A stretch of 8,879 bases of DNA from an uncultured Neisseria sp. GTDB lineage: Bacteria > Pseudomonadota > Gammaproteobacteria > Burkholderiales > Neisseriaceae. Where the stretch lies: positions 1 through 8,879 of the forward strand of contig CAMURX010000062.1 in NCBI GenBank assembly GCA_947097615.1, in the 5' to 3' direction. Shown here in pieces: positions 1 through 5,449 of the stretch. The translations under genes and the position numbers were made by a program. How positions within the stretch are numbered: position 1 is the stretch's first letter; each line of letters opens with the position of its first letter. Under the pieces are notes generated by a model that made no database searches, was not told the origin of the DNA, and worked only from the letters and a program-made list of their open reading frames with translations.

Positions 1-229
1 GAAAGAGCCGCGCCACACCTTCGTCGGACAGCGGCCCTTGGTTCAATTCTTTAATCCGCCGCAGCACCTGCGCTTCGCGCTCGGGGCGGTATACCACGCC
101 CGTGCCTTTGAGTTCGCCGATGGCGCGGGCGTGGACGGCGCGTCGGTTTAACAGTTGCAGCACGGCGGCGTCGATTTCGTCGATGGCGTTGCGGTGCGGC
201 AAAAGCTGTTTTTCCTGTTCGGCATTCAT
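1..229 (-). CDS. pheA: PheA N-terminus, chorismate mutase domain (partial)
   Basis: This is the first 76 residues of a bifunctional chorismate mutase/prephenate dehydratase; the rest lies beyond the left edge. The mutase converts chorismate to prephenate, and the dehydratase part (not seen here) makes phenylpyruvate for phenylalanine synthesis in the cytoplasm. The helical AroQ fold is recognisable: R13 in the first helix, R30 in NRRAVHARAIGELKG, K41, and R51-E52 in YRPEREAQVLRRI. These align with E. coli P-protein R11, R28, K39 and R51-E52. The E. coli D48 position is R48 here, which I recall as common in the short-loop beta/gamma-proteobacterial forms. The start is fixed by an AAAGGAG ribosome site (238-244) eight bases upstream. 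A monofunctional AroQ mutase cannot be excluded because the dehydratase domain is out of view, but the YRPEREAQV pattern is typical of PheA. Confidence 0.85.
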   Translation of the reverse strand, partial: MNAEQEKQLLPHRNAIDEIDAAVLQLLNRRAVHARAIGELKGTGVVYRPEREAQVLRRIKELNQGPLSDEGVARLF

Positions 230-267
230 TCGGAAAACTCCTTTCGGACGGTTGCGCGAAGCGGCGT

Positions 268-273
268 ATTCTA
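268..273 (-). promoter_or_regulatory. Candidate -10 box for pheA
   Basis: TAGAAT on the minus strand differs from TATAAT at one base and lies about 38 bases upstream of the pheA start. No convincing -35 element is present at 16-18 bases; the DUS at 285-296 occupies that place. Confidence is low to moderate. Confidence 0.35.
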
Positions 274-284
274 CCGTAAAAATT

Positions 285-369
285 TTCAGACGGCCTCTGC
301 AAACAAAAGGCCGTCTGAAAACGGAAAGCAGGCACGGCAAAAAAGCGCGCGGCACGTTTCAGACGGCCT
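285..369 (-). terminator. Three DUS forming a terminator-like inverted repeat
   Basis: DUS copies lie at 285-296 (minus), 308-319 (plus) and 358-369 (minus). Read on the minus strand after the SnoaL-like gene, AAAAGGCCGTCTGAAA (373-358) can pair with TTTTCAGACGGCCTTTT (321-305), and the second arm ends in a T run. That is the usual neisserial DUS-pair terminator, here with a loop of about 36 bases. The 308-319 copy can instead pair with 285-296 across an 11-base loop, so two alternative hairpins are possible. They would end the SnoaL-like transcript before pheA. Confidence 0.6.
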
Positions 370-380
370 TTTGCGGCGGC

Positions 381-812
381 CTAACGCGCATCGGGCATCG
401 GCGGATAAACGCCCATCTGCCACATCAGCGACAGGTTGTCGAACTGGTCGAACTCGCGCACCAGCTTTCCGTGTTTGAGGCGGTAGATATTGGTGGCGCA
501 GATACGCACTTCCCTGCCCGTGGGGGCTATGCCCTGGAAAACGCCCGAATGCGTGCCGGATATGTTGAAGCGGGCGGCGAACACGTTGCCCTCGCCCACG
601 ACTTCCTGCAAATCCCAATATGCGTCGGGAAAACCGGTTTTCAGCGCGGCGAGGATTTCCAGATAGCCTTGCGCGCCGACGTGCGATTTTCCGGTGATGA
701 CGGAGTCGAACGCGGCATCGGGCGCGATCAGATCACAGGCGAGCTTAGGCGAGGCGGTGTTCAGCAGCTCCGCGAATCTGCACATGAAGGCATGGTTGCC
801 GATCTGGCTCAT
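381..812 (-). CDS. SnoaL-like (NTF2-fold) polyketide/ester cyclase family protein
   Basis: This 143-residue soluble protein has no signal peptide or membrane segment. It matches the pattern of the SnoaL-like ester cyclase family, small cone-shaped NTF2-fold proteins. Visible signatures are the N-terminal helices with a D-A-A-F-D-S segment (32-37), the strand segment GTHSGVFQGIAPTGREV (86-102), and NIYRLKHGKLVREFDQFD (108-125), the usual 'Y-R-x-x-x-G-K-x-x-E' run. The full length is typical for a single-domain member. The start is supported by AAGGAGA (817-823) at good spacing. Members of this family in ordinary bacteria mostly have no known substrate, so the polyketide-cyclase name describes the fold only. 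It appears monocistronic, with DUS hairpins behind it and its own upstream region. Confidence 0.8.
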   Translation of the reverse strand: MSQIGNHAFMCRFAELLNTASPKLACDLIAPDAAFDSVITGKSHVGAQGYLEILAALKTGFPDAYWDLQEVVGEGNVFAARFNISGTHSGVFQGIAPTGREVRICATNIYRLKHGKLVREFDQFDNLSLMWQMGVYPPMPDAR

Positions 813-849
813 GGCTTCTCCTTATCTTATCCTTTGTCGGTCGGCGCGC

Positions 850-878
850 ATCATACCGCGAAAGCGCTCTTTTGTAAT
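850..878 (-). promoter_or_regulatory. Candidate sigma-70 promoter for the SnoaL-like gene
   Basis: On the minus strand, ATTACA (878-873, four of six matches to TTGACA) is followed after 17 bases by TATGAT (855-850, five of six matches to TATAAT). The start site would fall near 844, giving a leader of about 30 bases that contains the AAGGAGA ribosome site. This is sequence pattern only. Confidence 0.45.
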
Positions 879-971
879 CGGATGTAGTCGGAAAAACCGG
901 CCGCGCAAAAACGGCATACCGTAGGAATAAACGCCCGCGCGCCGTGAATTTGCACTTTGCCGCGACTAACC

Positions 972-985
972 TTGACCTGCGTCAA
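972..985 (+). promoter_or_regulatory. FNR/ANR-type operator palindrome
   Basis: TTGACCTGCGTCAA is a perfect inverted repeat, TTGAC-N4-GTCAA. It has the architecture of FNR/ANR/DNR sites (TTGAT-N4-ATCAA in E. coli, TTGAC-type halves in Pseudomonas Anr/Dnr). Its centre (978.5) lies about 41 bases before the start site predicted from the TATAAT at 1007-1012, which is the class II activator position. No -35 box is present at 17 bases, as expected of an activator-dependent promoter. The match is symmetrical but differs from the E. coli consensus at one base in each half. Confidence 0.65.
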
Positions 986-1006
986 AGCCCGCACGGCGAA
1001 AGTCCC

Positions 1007-1012
1007 TATAAT
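1007..1012 (+). promoter_or_regulatory. -10 box of the predicted small-RNA promoter
   Basis: This is a perfect TATAAT, 21 bases after the FNR-type palindrome. The predicted start is A1019. The hexamer at -35 (984-989, AAAGCC) does not resemble TTGACA, so transcription probably needs an activator. Confidence 0.65.
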
Positions 1013-1018
1013 GCGCCC

Positions 1019-1124
1019 ATCCGACGAACAACGCCGTTTCAACCGCCGGATAAATTTTTCTTTCCTTTCCTCTTGATGTGTGTGTGTTTGGGTGTGGCAG
1101 GCAAAACCGCCACACCGTTTTTTT
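1019..1124 (+). ncRNA. Predicted FNR-controlled small RNA (AniS/FnrS-like)
   Basis: This short plus-strand unit is bounded by an FNR-type class II promoter and an intrinsic terminator, about 106 bases in all. Its parts are as follows. A 5' stem pairs ATCCG (1019-1023) with CGGAT (1047-1051). A probably unpaired U/C-rich stretch follows (1054-1074), containing TTTCTTTCCTTTCCTC, which is complementary to purine-rich Shine-Dalgarno sequences. Then come five TG repeats (1077-1086) and the terminator hairpin. No convincing open reading frame with a ribosome site lies inside. Pathogenic Neisseria have an FNR-activated, Hfq-dependent small RNA of about 100 nt (AniS in N. meningitidis, FnrS in N. gonorrhoeae). 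Promoter logic, length and architecture fit that type, but I cannot align it to them here. If expressed, it would repress or modulate mRNAs under oxygen limitation. Alternatives are an untranslated leader with early termination or an unrelated small RNA. Confidence 0.65.
1091..1124 (+). terminator. Intrinsic terminator of the predicted small RNA
   Basis: GGTGTGGC (1091-1098) pairs perfectly with GCCACACC (1109-1116) across a ten-base loop, in which GG/CC may add two more pairs. After one G comes a run of seven T (1118-1124). It is the only strong terminator in the window not built from DUS, and its orientation is plus. Confidence 0.85.
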
Positions 1125-1154
1125 GCCTGCCTGTTGTGCGGCGGGGAAACTTGA

Positions 1155-1305
1155 AGGCCGTCTGAAAAAACTTTTCAGACGGCCTCGACACATTTCAGAC
1201 GGCCTTTCTGTCTTTTTGAAACGGGTCGGACGGAAACGGTTTTGCAAAGGCAGAGGCCGTCTGAAAAGTGTTTTTCAGACGGCCTTAACGCATTTCAGAC
1301 GGCCT
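1155..1305. repeat. Duplicated block of three DUS, six copies in 151 bases
   Basis: DUS copies lie at 1155-1166 (+), 1174-1185 (-), 1194-1205 (-), then 1254-1265 (+), 1274-1285 (-), 1294-1305 (-). The two triplets have the same order and nearly identical spacing, offset by 99-100 bases. The sequence between the DUS within each block is also alike (CATTTCAGACGGCCT in both). The + and - members of each triplet form hairpins that can terminate the minus-strand transporter transcript. The last copy overlaps that gene's TAG stop by two bases. Confidence 0.9.
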
Positions 1306-2176
1306 ATTTGCCTAACAGCGTCGAAAGCTGCGGCCAGTAAAACAGGCAGGCGACGGCGCACACCGCCAGCACAATGCCCGCACCGTTGATCTTGGAGATT
1401 TTTTCTTTGAAAACCAGCGCGCCCGCCAGCGTGCCGCAGACGATGACGCCGATGTTCATGCCCGCAAACACCAGCGTCGGGCTGTCGGCCAAAGCCTGAT
1501 GGGCGCGGATGTAGGACAGGATGTTGCCGAAATTCAGGCAGCCCAGCAGCAGGCCGCCGCCTATGCCCGCGCCCGTCCATTTGGTGCGTTGCGCAAACAA
1601 CCAGCCGAACATCAGCACGCCCGCCAGCGCGAAGGCCACCAGCAGGTTGCCCGCGAAGGCCGTGCCGCTTTTGGCAAGCTGTTTGAACAGGATGTCGATT
1701 ACGCCGTAGCCCGCCCACACGGCCAGCAGCAGCCCCGCGCCCTGCCACGACGCACCCTTTTTGCCGCCTTCCTGCTTCCACAGCAGGCAGGCGAGCGCGG
1801 CGAAGGCCAGCACCAGGCCGATGAGCCGCCCTTCGCCCAATTTTTCGCCGAACAGGGTGAAGGAGGCGATTACGGGCAGAAACAGCGACAGCCGCTGCGC
1901 CGCGTCGGATTTGACGATGCCCGCCGCATCCACCGCCCGCCCCATGGCGACGAACACCGAGGGCAGCAGCACGCCCAGGGCGGCAAACAGCCACCAGGTC
2001 GGCAGGTATTGCCGCCAGTCGGCGGTGTCGGGCTGCAAAAACCAAACGGTGAGGCCGACGGCGGCGATGTAGTTGACGCCGACGGCCTGGCCGATGTCGA
2101 TTTTCTGTTTGCGCGCCATTTTCAGCAGTATGGACACGGCGACGCTGCAACAGATGCTGATGATGAGATAGTGCAT
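1304..2176 (-). CDS. EamA-like DMT-superfamily membrane transporter
   Basis: This 290-residue inner-membrane protein has about ten hydrophobic segments (roughly 2-20, 28-47, 58-78, 95-110, 116-133, 146-165, 174-194, 202-222, 232-255, 263-282). Ten helices arranged as two five-helix halves is the layout of the drug/metabolite transporter superfamily with EamA repeats. The fourth segment with AAQRLSLFLPVIASFTLFGEK and the final MNIGVIVCGTLAGALVFKEK both show the family's 'xxxEK' end before the next helix. The substrate cannot be told from sequence; relatives export amino acids, purines or other metabolites. The start at 2176 has AGGAA about seven bases upstream. It lies 98 bases downstream of the M14 peptidase on the same strand and may share its transcript. 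The TAG stop merges with a DUS. Confidence 0.85.
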   Translation of the reverse strand: MHYLIISICCSVAVSILLKMARKQKIDIGQAVGVNYIAAVGLTVWFLQPDTADWRQYLPTWWLFAALGVLLPSVFVAMGRAVDAAGIVKSDAAQRLSLFLPVIASFTLFGEKLGEGRLIGLVLAFAALACLLWKQEGGKKGASWQGAGLLLAVWAGYGVIDILFKQLAKSGTAFAGNLLVAFALAGVLMFGWLFAQRTKWTGAGIGGGLLLGCLNFGNILSYIRAHQALADSPTLVFAGMNIGVIVCGTLAGALVFKEKISKINGAGIVLAVCAVACLFYWPQLSTLLGK

Positions 2177-2191
2177 GTTTTTTCCTGAACA

Positions 2192-2252
2192 AGGCCGTCT
2201 GAAAGCGCAGCTTCAACGAAGTTAAAGCATACGGATGGGTTTCAGACGGCCT
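2192..2252. terminator. Nested DUS hairpin between peptidase and transporter genes
   Basis: DUS copies at 2192-2203 (+) and 2241-2252 (-) form an outer inverted repeat. Its loop contains a second near-perfect hairpin: GCTTCAAC (2210-2217), loop GAA, GTTAAAGC (2221-2228), with one non-Watson-Crick position. Reading from the peptidase gene this could stop or attenuate transcription, but the minus-strand side lacks a long T run, so read-through into the transporter is plausible. Confidence 0.55.
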
Positions 2253-2274
2253 TTTGCCGCACGCTTTTTTATGT

Positions 2275-3405
2275 TTAACGCAAATCGGGCAGCACGGCCA
2301 GCACGGCCGAGAGCACGGCCTCACCCAGGCGCAGGGAGCGCTGGCCGTTCCAGCCGAAATCGTCGTCGGGCAGGTTGTTGTTGTCTTTAAACGGCATTTC
2401 CAGCGTGTACGACAGGCATTGGAAGCGGTTGCCGACCCAGTTGTTCGCCCAACTCAAATCGGCCCCGCCCGGCGCGGCTTTCGCGTAGCCCTCTTCGTCT
2501 TGGAAATCGGGGCTGGCGGCGGCGAAGGCGGCTTTGAAGCGGTTTTCCAAAGCGGCGATGCGCGCGTTATACGTCGGCACGCCTTCCGTTCCGGCAACGA
2601 AGATATAGGGCAGGCTTTCGTCGCCGTGGATGTCGAGAAAGAGGTCGACGCCGGTTTCCAGCATTTTTTCGCGCACGTAAAACACTTCGGGGCTGCGTTC
2701 GGCGGTGGGGTTTTCCCATTCGCGGTTGAGGTTGGCGCCGGCGGCGTTGGTGCGCAGGTTGCCCAGCGCCGCGCCGTCGGGGTTCATATTGGGCACGATG
2801 TAAAACGTCGCCTGATCGAGCAGGGCGCGGGCGGTGGGGTCCTGCGGGTCGAGCAGGCGGCCGAGCAGCCCTTCGACAAACCATTCGGCCATGGTTTCGC
2901 CGGGGTGCTGGCGGGCGGTGATCCAGATTTTCAGGTCGCTTTCGACCTGGTTGCCGATGGTGAGCAGATTGATGTCGCGCCCTTCGACGGTGCTGCCCAA
3001 ATCGTCAATCTGGCACAGGCCGCTGCCCTGCGCATCGCCCAGCAGGTTGAGGTGCTGCTCGCCGGAATAGGGTTCGAAATAGGCGTAGTAGACGCTGTTG
3101 GACAGCGGAGTGTGGTTGATGGTGAGCACGCCGTTTTCGTAGCTTGTGGGCACGCAGAACCAGTTTTGCCGGTCGTAAGAGGCGCGCGTCTGATAGTCCT
3201 GCCAGCCTTCGGGATAGGCGGCGGAAGCGGCGTTTTCAAAGTGCATGACGCAGTTTTGGTAGGCTGCGCCCTGTAAGCGGAAATAAAACCATTGGGCGAA
3301 GGCGGCGGCGTTGTCGGGACGCAGGGCGAGACGGATGTTTTGCGGGTCAGACAGGTCGTTGACAATGACCGAACCGGCGTGGAAGCGGGTGGAGATTTTC
3401 AGCAT
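2275..3405 (-). CDS. M14-family zinc carboxypeptidase, cytosolic AGBL-like type
   Basis: This 376-residue protein has no signal peptide. An N-terminal beta domain (about 1-125, with YAYFEPYS at 107-114) precedes an M14 catalytic domain. Zinc ligands are H167 and E170 in ARQHPGETMAEW and H260 in DIHGDE. N227-R228 in ANLNREW bind the substrate carboxylate, and E336 in YTLEMPFKD is the general base. This is the layout of bacterial cytosolic carboxypeptidases related to eukaryotic Nna1/AGBL deglutamylases; a Burkholderia cenocepacia member has a known structure. It likely removes C-terminal residues from peptides, with its natural substrate unknown. I chose the start at 3405 because MLKISTRFHAGSVIV begins the conserved N-domain and a TATAAT lies about 40 bases upstream; the open frame continues upstream, but into that promoter and the neighbouring gene. 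The ribosome site is weak (GGGA). Confidence 0.88.
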   Translation of the reverse strand: MLKISTRFHAGSVIVNDLSDPQNIRLALRPDNAAAFAQWFYFRLQGAAYQNCVMHFENAASAAYPEGWQDYQTRASYDRQNWFCVPTSYENGVLTINHTPLSNSVYYAYFEPYSGEQHLNLLGDAQGSGLCQIDDLGSTVEGRDINLLTIGNQVESDLKIWITARQHPGETMAEWFVEGLLGRLLDPQDPTARALLDQATFYIVPNMNPDGAALGNLRTNAAGANLNREWENPTAERSPEVFYVREKMLETGVDLFLDIHGDESLPYIFVAGTEGVPTYNARIAALENRFKAAFAAASPDFQDEEGYAKAAPGGADLSWANNWVGNRFQCLSYTLEMPFKDNNNLPDDDFGWNGQRSLRLGEAVLSAVLAVLPDLR

Positions 3406-3441
3406 GGCGTATCCCGTGGCGGGCGGTTGGCAAAAGGCGGC

Positions 3442-3447
3442 ATTATA
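3442..3447 (-). promoter_or_regulatory. -10 box for the M14 peptidase gene
   Basis: This is a perfect TATAAT on the minus strand, about 37 bases before the chosen ATG. The -35 region (around 3465-3470) is GC-rich and matches poorly. The box supports starting the gene at 3405 rather than further upstream. Confidence 0.5.
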
Positions 3448-3480
3448 GGTTTTCCCGCGCCGTGCCGCCATATTCGGCCT

Positions 3481-3513
3481 TTCAGACGGCCTGTATAATC
3501 GCGGCCGTCTGAA
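3481..3513 (+). promoter_or_regulatory. DUS-flanked promoter of the glutaredoxin-like gene
   Basis: TATAAT (3494-3499) is flanked by a DUS at 3481-3492 (-) and a second copy whose 10-base core is 3504-3513 (+; the preceding bases are CG, not AG). The first DUS fills the -35/-10 spacer and the second covers the predicted start near 3506. No good -35 hexamer is seen. The two DUS could extrude a hairpin with the -10 box in the loop. Confidence 0.5.
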
Positions 3514-3529
3514 AAAACAGGAAACCGCC

Positions 3530-3772
3530 ATGAAACTGACCCTGATGTTCCGCGAATACTGCAGCCTGTGCCACGCCATGCGCGACGCGCTCAAACCTTT
3601 GCAGGAAGAATACGGCTTTGAGTTGGAAATCTTCGATGTCGACGACGATCCGCTATTGGAAGAGAAATACAACGAACTCGTGCCCGTGCTGCTCGACGGC
3701 GAAACGGAAATCTGCCACTGGCATTTGGACGAAGCCAAACTGCGCGTGCATCTGGCGGCGAAGGCCGTCTGA
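3530..3772 (+). CDS. Glutaredoxin-like thiol protein (DUF836 type)
   Basis: This 80-residue cytosolic protein has a thioredoxin-like fold. The CxxC redox motif is C11-S-L-C14 in YCSLCHAM, directly after the first beta strand (LTLMF). The cis-proline loop is VPVLL (P52), followed by a strand and the final helix HLDEAKLRVHL. The pattern fits the short glutaredoxin-like family that carries Pfam name DUF836. It probably carries out thiol-disulfide exchange; the partner is unknown. The ribosome site AGGA (3519-3522) lies seven bases before the ATG. The last codons, AAG GCC GTC TGA, come from a DUS, so the protein ends K-A-V. It is monocistronic, divergent from the peptidase and closed by two DUS terminators. 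Confidence 0.87.
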   Translation: MKLTLMFREYCSLCHAMRDALKPLQEEYGFELEIFDVDDDPLLEEKYNELVPVLLDGETEICHWHLDEAKLRVHLAAKAV

Positions 3773-3773
3773 A
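3762..3773 (+). repeat. DUS supplying the C-terminus and stop of the glutaredoxin-like gene
   Basis: AGGCCGTCTGAA overlaps the last two codons and the TGA stop (3770-3772) of the thiol protein. It is not part of the hairpins downstream. Confidence 0.95.
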
Positions 3774-3802
3774 TCCGCCCGGCAAAAAGCCTCCCGCCGA
3801 AA

Positions 3803-3843
3803 AGGCCGTCTGAAAACACGGAGCGCTTTCAGACGGCCTTTTT
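3803..3843 (+). terminator. DUS-pair terminator 1
   Basis: Inverted DUS at 3803-3814 and 3828-3839 with a 13-base loop are flanked by A and T runs (TTTTT at 3839-3843). It can terminate the glutaredoxin-like transcript, and also the opposing EnvC-type transcript because the minus side also ends in TTTT. Confidence 0.8.
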
Positions 3844-3861
3844 GCCGCGTTTCTGTCTGTG

Positions 3862-3896
3862 AGGCCGTCTGAAACCTCGTTTTCAGACGGCCTTTT
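3862..3896 (+). terminator. DUS-pair terminator 2
   Basis: Inverted DUS at 3862-3873 and 3882-3893 have an eight-base loop and end in TTTT (3893-3896). It backs up terminator 1 between the two convergent genes; on the minus strand it lacks a T run. Confidence 0.75.
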
Positions 3897-3960
3897 GCCG
3901 TTTTGCCTCTGCTGAATCCGTGCTTTCGGAAACATCATTCCCGCGCAGGCAGGAGCGGCC

Positions 3961-5280
3961 TCAGCGCAGCCAAGAGATGGGGTTCATGGGGCTTTGGCGG
4001 TAGCGGATTTCGAAATACAGGCCTTCTTCGCCCGAGGCGGTGCTGCCGCTGGTGCCGATGCCGCTGCCGCTTTTGACGCTGCTGCCTGCGGATGCAGCAA
4101 GGGAGGAGAGGCCGGTGTAGATGCTGGTGTAGCCGTCGCCGTGGTCGATGACGACGGTGTTGCCGTAGCTGCCGAGATTGCCGGCGAAGGCGACTGTGCC
4201 GTCGGCGACGCTGCGCACGGGGGCGGGGGCTGTGGCGAAGAAGAGGCCGCGCCAGACGCCGCCTTCGGGGCGGGGGCGGCCGAAGTGTCCGGTGATGCTG
4301 CCGCCGACGGGGCGGGGCAGGCTGCCTTGCAGGCGGGAGAAGCCGCTGCTGCCGACATATTCGCCTTGCAGGGCGCGGTCTTCGGCGGTGAGGGTGGAGA
4401 CGGGGGCGGCGGGTTTGTTTTTTTCTTCGGATGCGGCGGGCGGGGCGGGTTTGTTGTCGGGTTTGCCGTCGGCGGGTGCGGGTTTGGCCTGCTTGCGCAC
4501 TTTGGCGGCCTGTTTTTCCGCTGCCAGGCGCTCGCGGGCGGCTTTGGCGCGGGCGGCGGCTTCCTGTTTACGTTTGGCGGCGTTGCGGCGGGCGATTTCG
4601 GCGATGAGGTGGTTGAGGCGGGCTTCGTCGGTTTTGAGGCGGGCGAGGTTTTGGCTTTGTTTGTCGATTTCGGCGGCGAGGCGGCTGTTTTCGCGTTCGG
4701 CGGCGGAACGGGTTTTGCCGAGTTTGCCGAGGGCGGCCTGTTTTTCGGCTTTGAGTTTGTCGAGCTTGGCCAGTTCGGCGTCGATTTCGGCTTCGCGCTG
4801 TTGCAGCTCCTGCTGCTGGCGGGCGAGGTCGGCTACGACTTTTTGGTTGGCGAGGCCGATTTGGCGGGCGTATTCGAGGTAGCGGGCTTTGCGGCCGGGT
4901 TCGGCGTTTTTGAGGAAGAGGATGACGGCGTTGCTGCGGCGGTTTTTGTATTGGCCGCCGAGCAGGCGGGCGAGCTGGGCTTTGCCGGAGGCGATTTCGC
5001 TTTTGAGGCCGTCGAGTTCGTTTTGCAGGGTTTGCAGTTTCTGCCAGGTATCGCGCTGGCGGCGGGTGAGGGCGGCGAGTTCCTGCTGCGCTTTGGCCAG
5101 GGCGGCGCGGGTTTTGTCGAGGGTCTGCTGCGTCTGCTGCCGCGCCTGCTGTTTTTTTTGCAGGTCGTTCTGCGTGTCGCTGATGGCTTGGCGGATGCTG
5201 TCGAGACTGCCGTCTTCGGGAGCGGCGCTGAGGGCGGCGGAGAAGAGGAGGGTGCAGAGGAGCAGGGGGCGCAGGTTCAT
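3961..5280 (-). CDS. envC: EnvC-type murein hydrolase activator (degenerate LytM/M23)
   Basis: This 439-residue exported protein begins with a signal peptide (MNLRPLLLCTLLFSAALSA, cleavage after about residue 19). A long heptad-rich coiled coil covers about 25-255, interrupted near 105-140 (LLGGQYKNRRSNAVILFLKN). A Lys/Pro/Ala linker (about 256-295) leads to a C-terminal LytM domain (about 322-439), ending LYFEIRYRQSPMNPISWLR. All four M23 zinc ligands are replaced: W343 and F347 in GVWRGLFFA, G390 in IYTGLS, and Y422 in GLYFEIR. This is the state of E. coli EnvC, which does not cut peptidoglycan but activates amidases at the division septum. I infer the same role here, probably with a periplasmic AmiC-type amidase. 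No clear Shine-Dalgarno precedes the ATG, but the signal peptide fixes this start. Converging DUS terminators lie behind it. Confidence 0.87.
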   Translation of the reverse strand: MNLRPLLLCTLLFSAALSAAPEDGSLDSIRQAISDTQNDLQKKQQARQQTQQTLDKTRAALAKAQQELAALTRRQRDTWQKLQTLQNELDGLKSEIASGKAQLARLLGGQYKNRRSNAVILFLKNAEPGRKARYLEYARQIGLANQKVVADLARQQQELQQREAEIDAELAKLDKLKAEKQAALGKLGKTRSAAERENSRLAAEIDKQSQNLARLKTDEARLNHLIAEIARRNAAKRKQEAAARAKAARERLAAEKQAAKVRKQAKPAPADGKPDNKPAPPAASEEKNKPAAPVSTLTAEDRALQGEYVGSSGFSRLQGSLPRPVGGSITGHFGRPRPEGGVWRGLFFATAPAPVRSVADGTVAFAGNLGSYGNTVVIDHGDGYTSIYTGLSSLAASAGSSVKSGSGIGTSGSTASGEEGLYFEIRYRQSPMNPISWLR

Positions 5281-5313
5281 GAAGCGGGTTGTTCGGCGGT
5301 TGGAAAGCGGCGG

Positions 5314-5319
5314 ATTATA
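5314..5319 (-). promoter_or_regulatory. -10 box for the EnvC-type gene
   Basis: TATAAT on the minus strand, in the context CTATAATCC, puts the start near 5308 and gives a leader of about 28 bases. No good -35 match is visible. It implies the gene is transcribed apart from recC. Confidence 0.5.
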
Positions 5320-5372
5320 GCGGAATTTTCCTGCGGGGCGGGGCGGGACGTCGGCCTTGACGCCGATGTGTT

Positions 5373-5384
5373 TTCAGACGGCCT
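5373..5384 (-). repeat. DUS in the recC-envC intergenic region
   Basis: TTCAGACGGCCT lies in the 158 bases between the two minus-strand genes. It has the same orientation as the DUS at the recC stop, so the two cannot form a hairpin. I see no clear terminator for recC here. Confidence 0.95.
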
Positions 5385-5437
5385 CATGCATTTGTCGGCT
5401 TTGCCGCCGCCGTGTTTCTACTGTGGGAGCTTCGTCT

Positions 5438-5449
5438 TTCAGACGGCCT
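5438..5449 (-). repeat. DUS supplying the recC C-terminus and stop
   Basis: On the minus strand, GAG GCC GTC TGA ends recC as E-A-V-stop, with the DUS covering the final codons. This is the same arrangement as at the glutaredoxin-like gene. Confidence 0.95.

Noticed and set aside
972..977. TTGACC as a -35 box for the TATAAT at 1007
   Set aside because: The gap is 29 bases, too long for sigma-70; the same bases are better explained as half of the FNR-type palindrome.
1077..1086. TG dinucleotide repeat as a phase-variation tract
   Set aside because: Only five units, and it lies in a non-coding RNA outside any reading frame or promoter spacer.
1155..1305. Regularly spaced repeats suggesting a CRISPR array
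   Set aside because: The repeats are 12-base DUS in both orientations with short, uneven gaps, and no cas genes are present.
3406..3819. N-terminal extension of the M14 peptidase to 514 residues
   Set aside because: The extension runs through a promoter and antisense to the glutaredoxin-like gene; the conserved domain starts at MLKISTRF.
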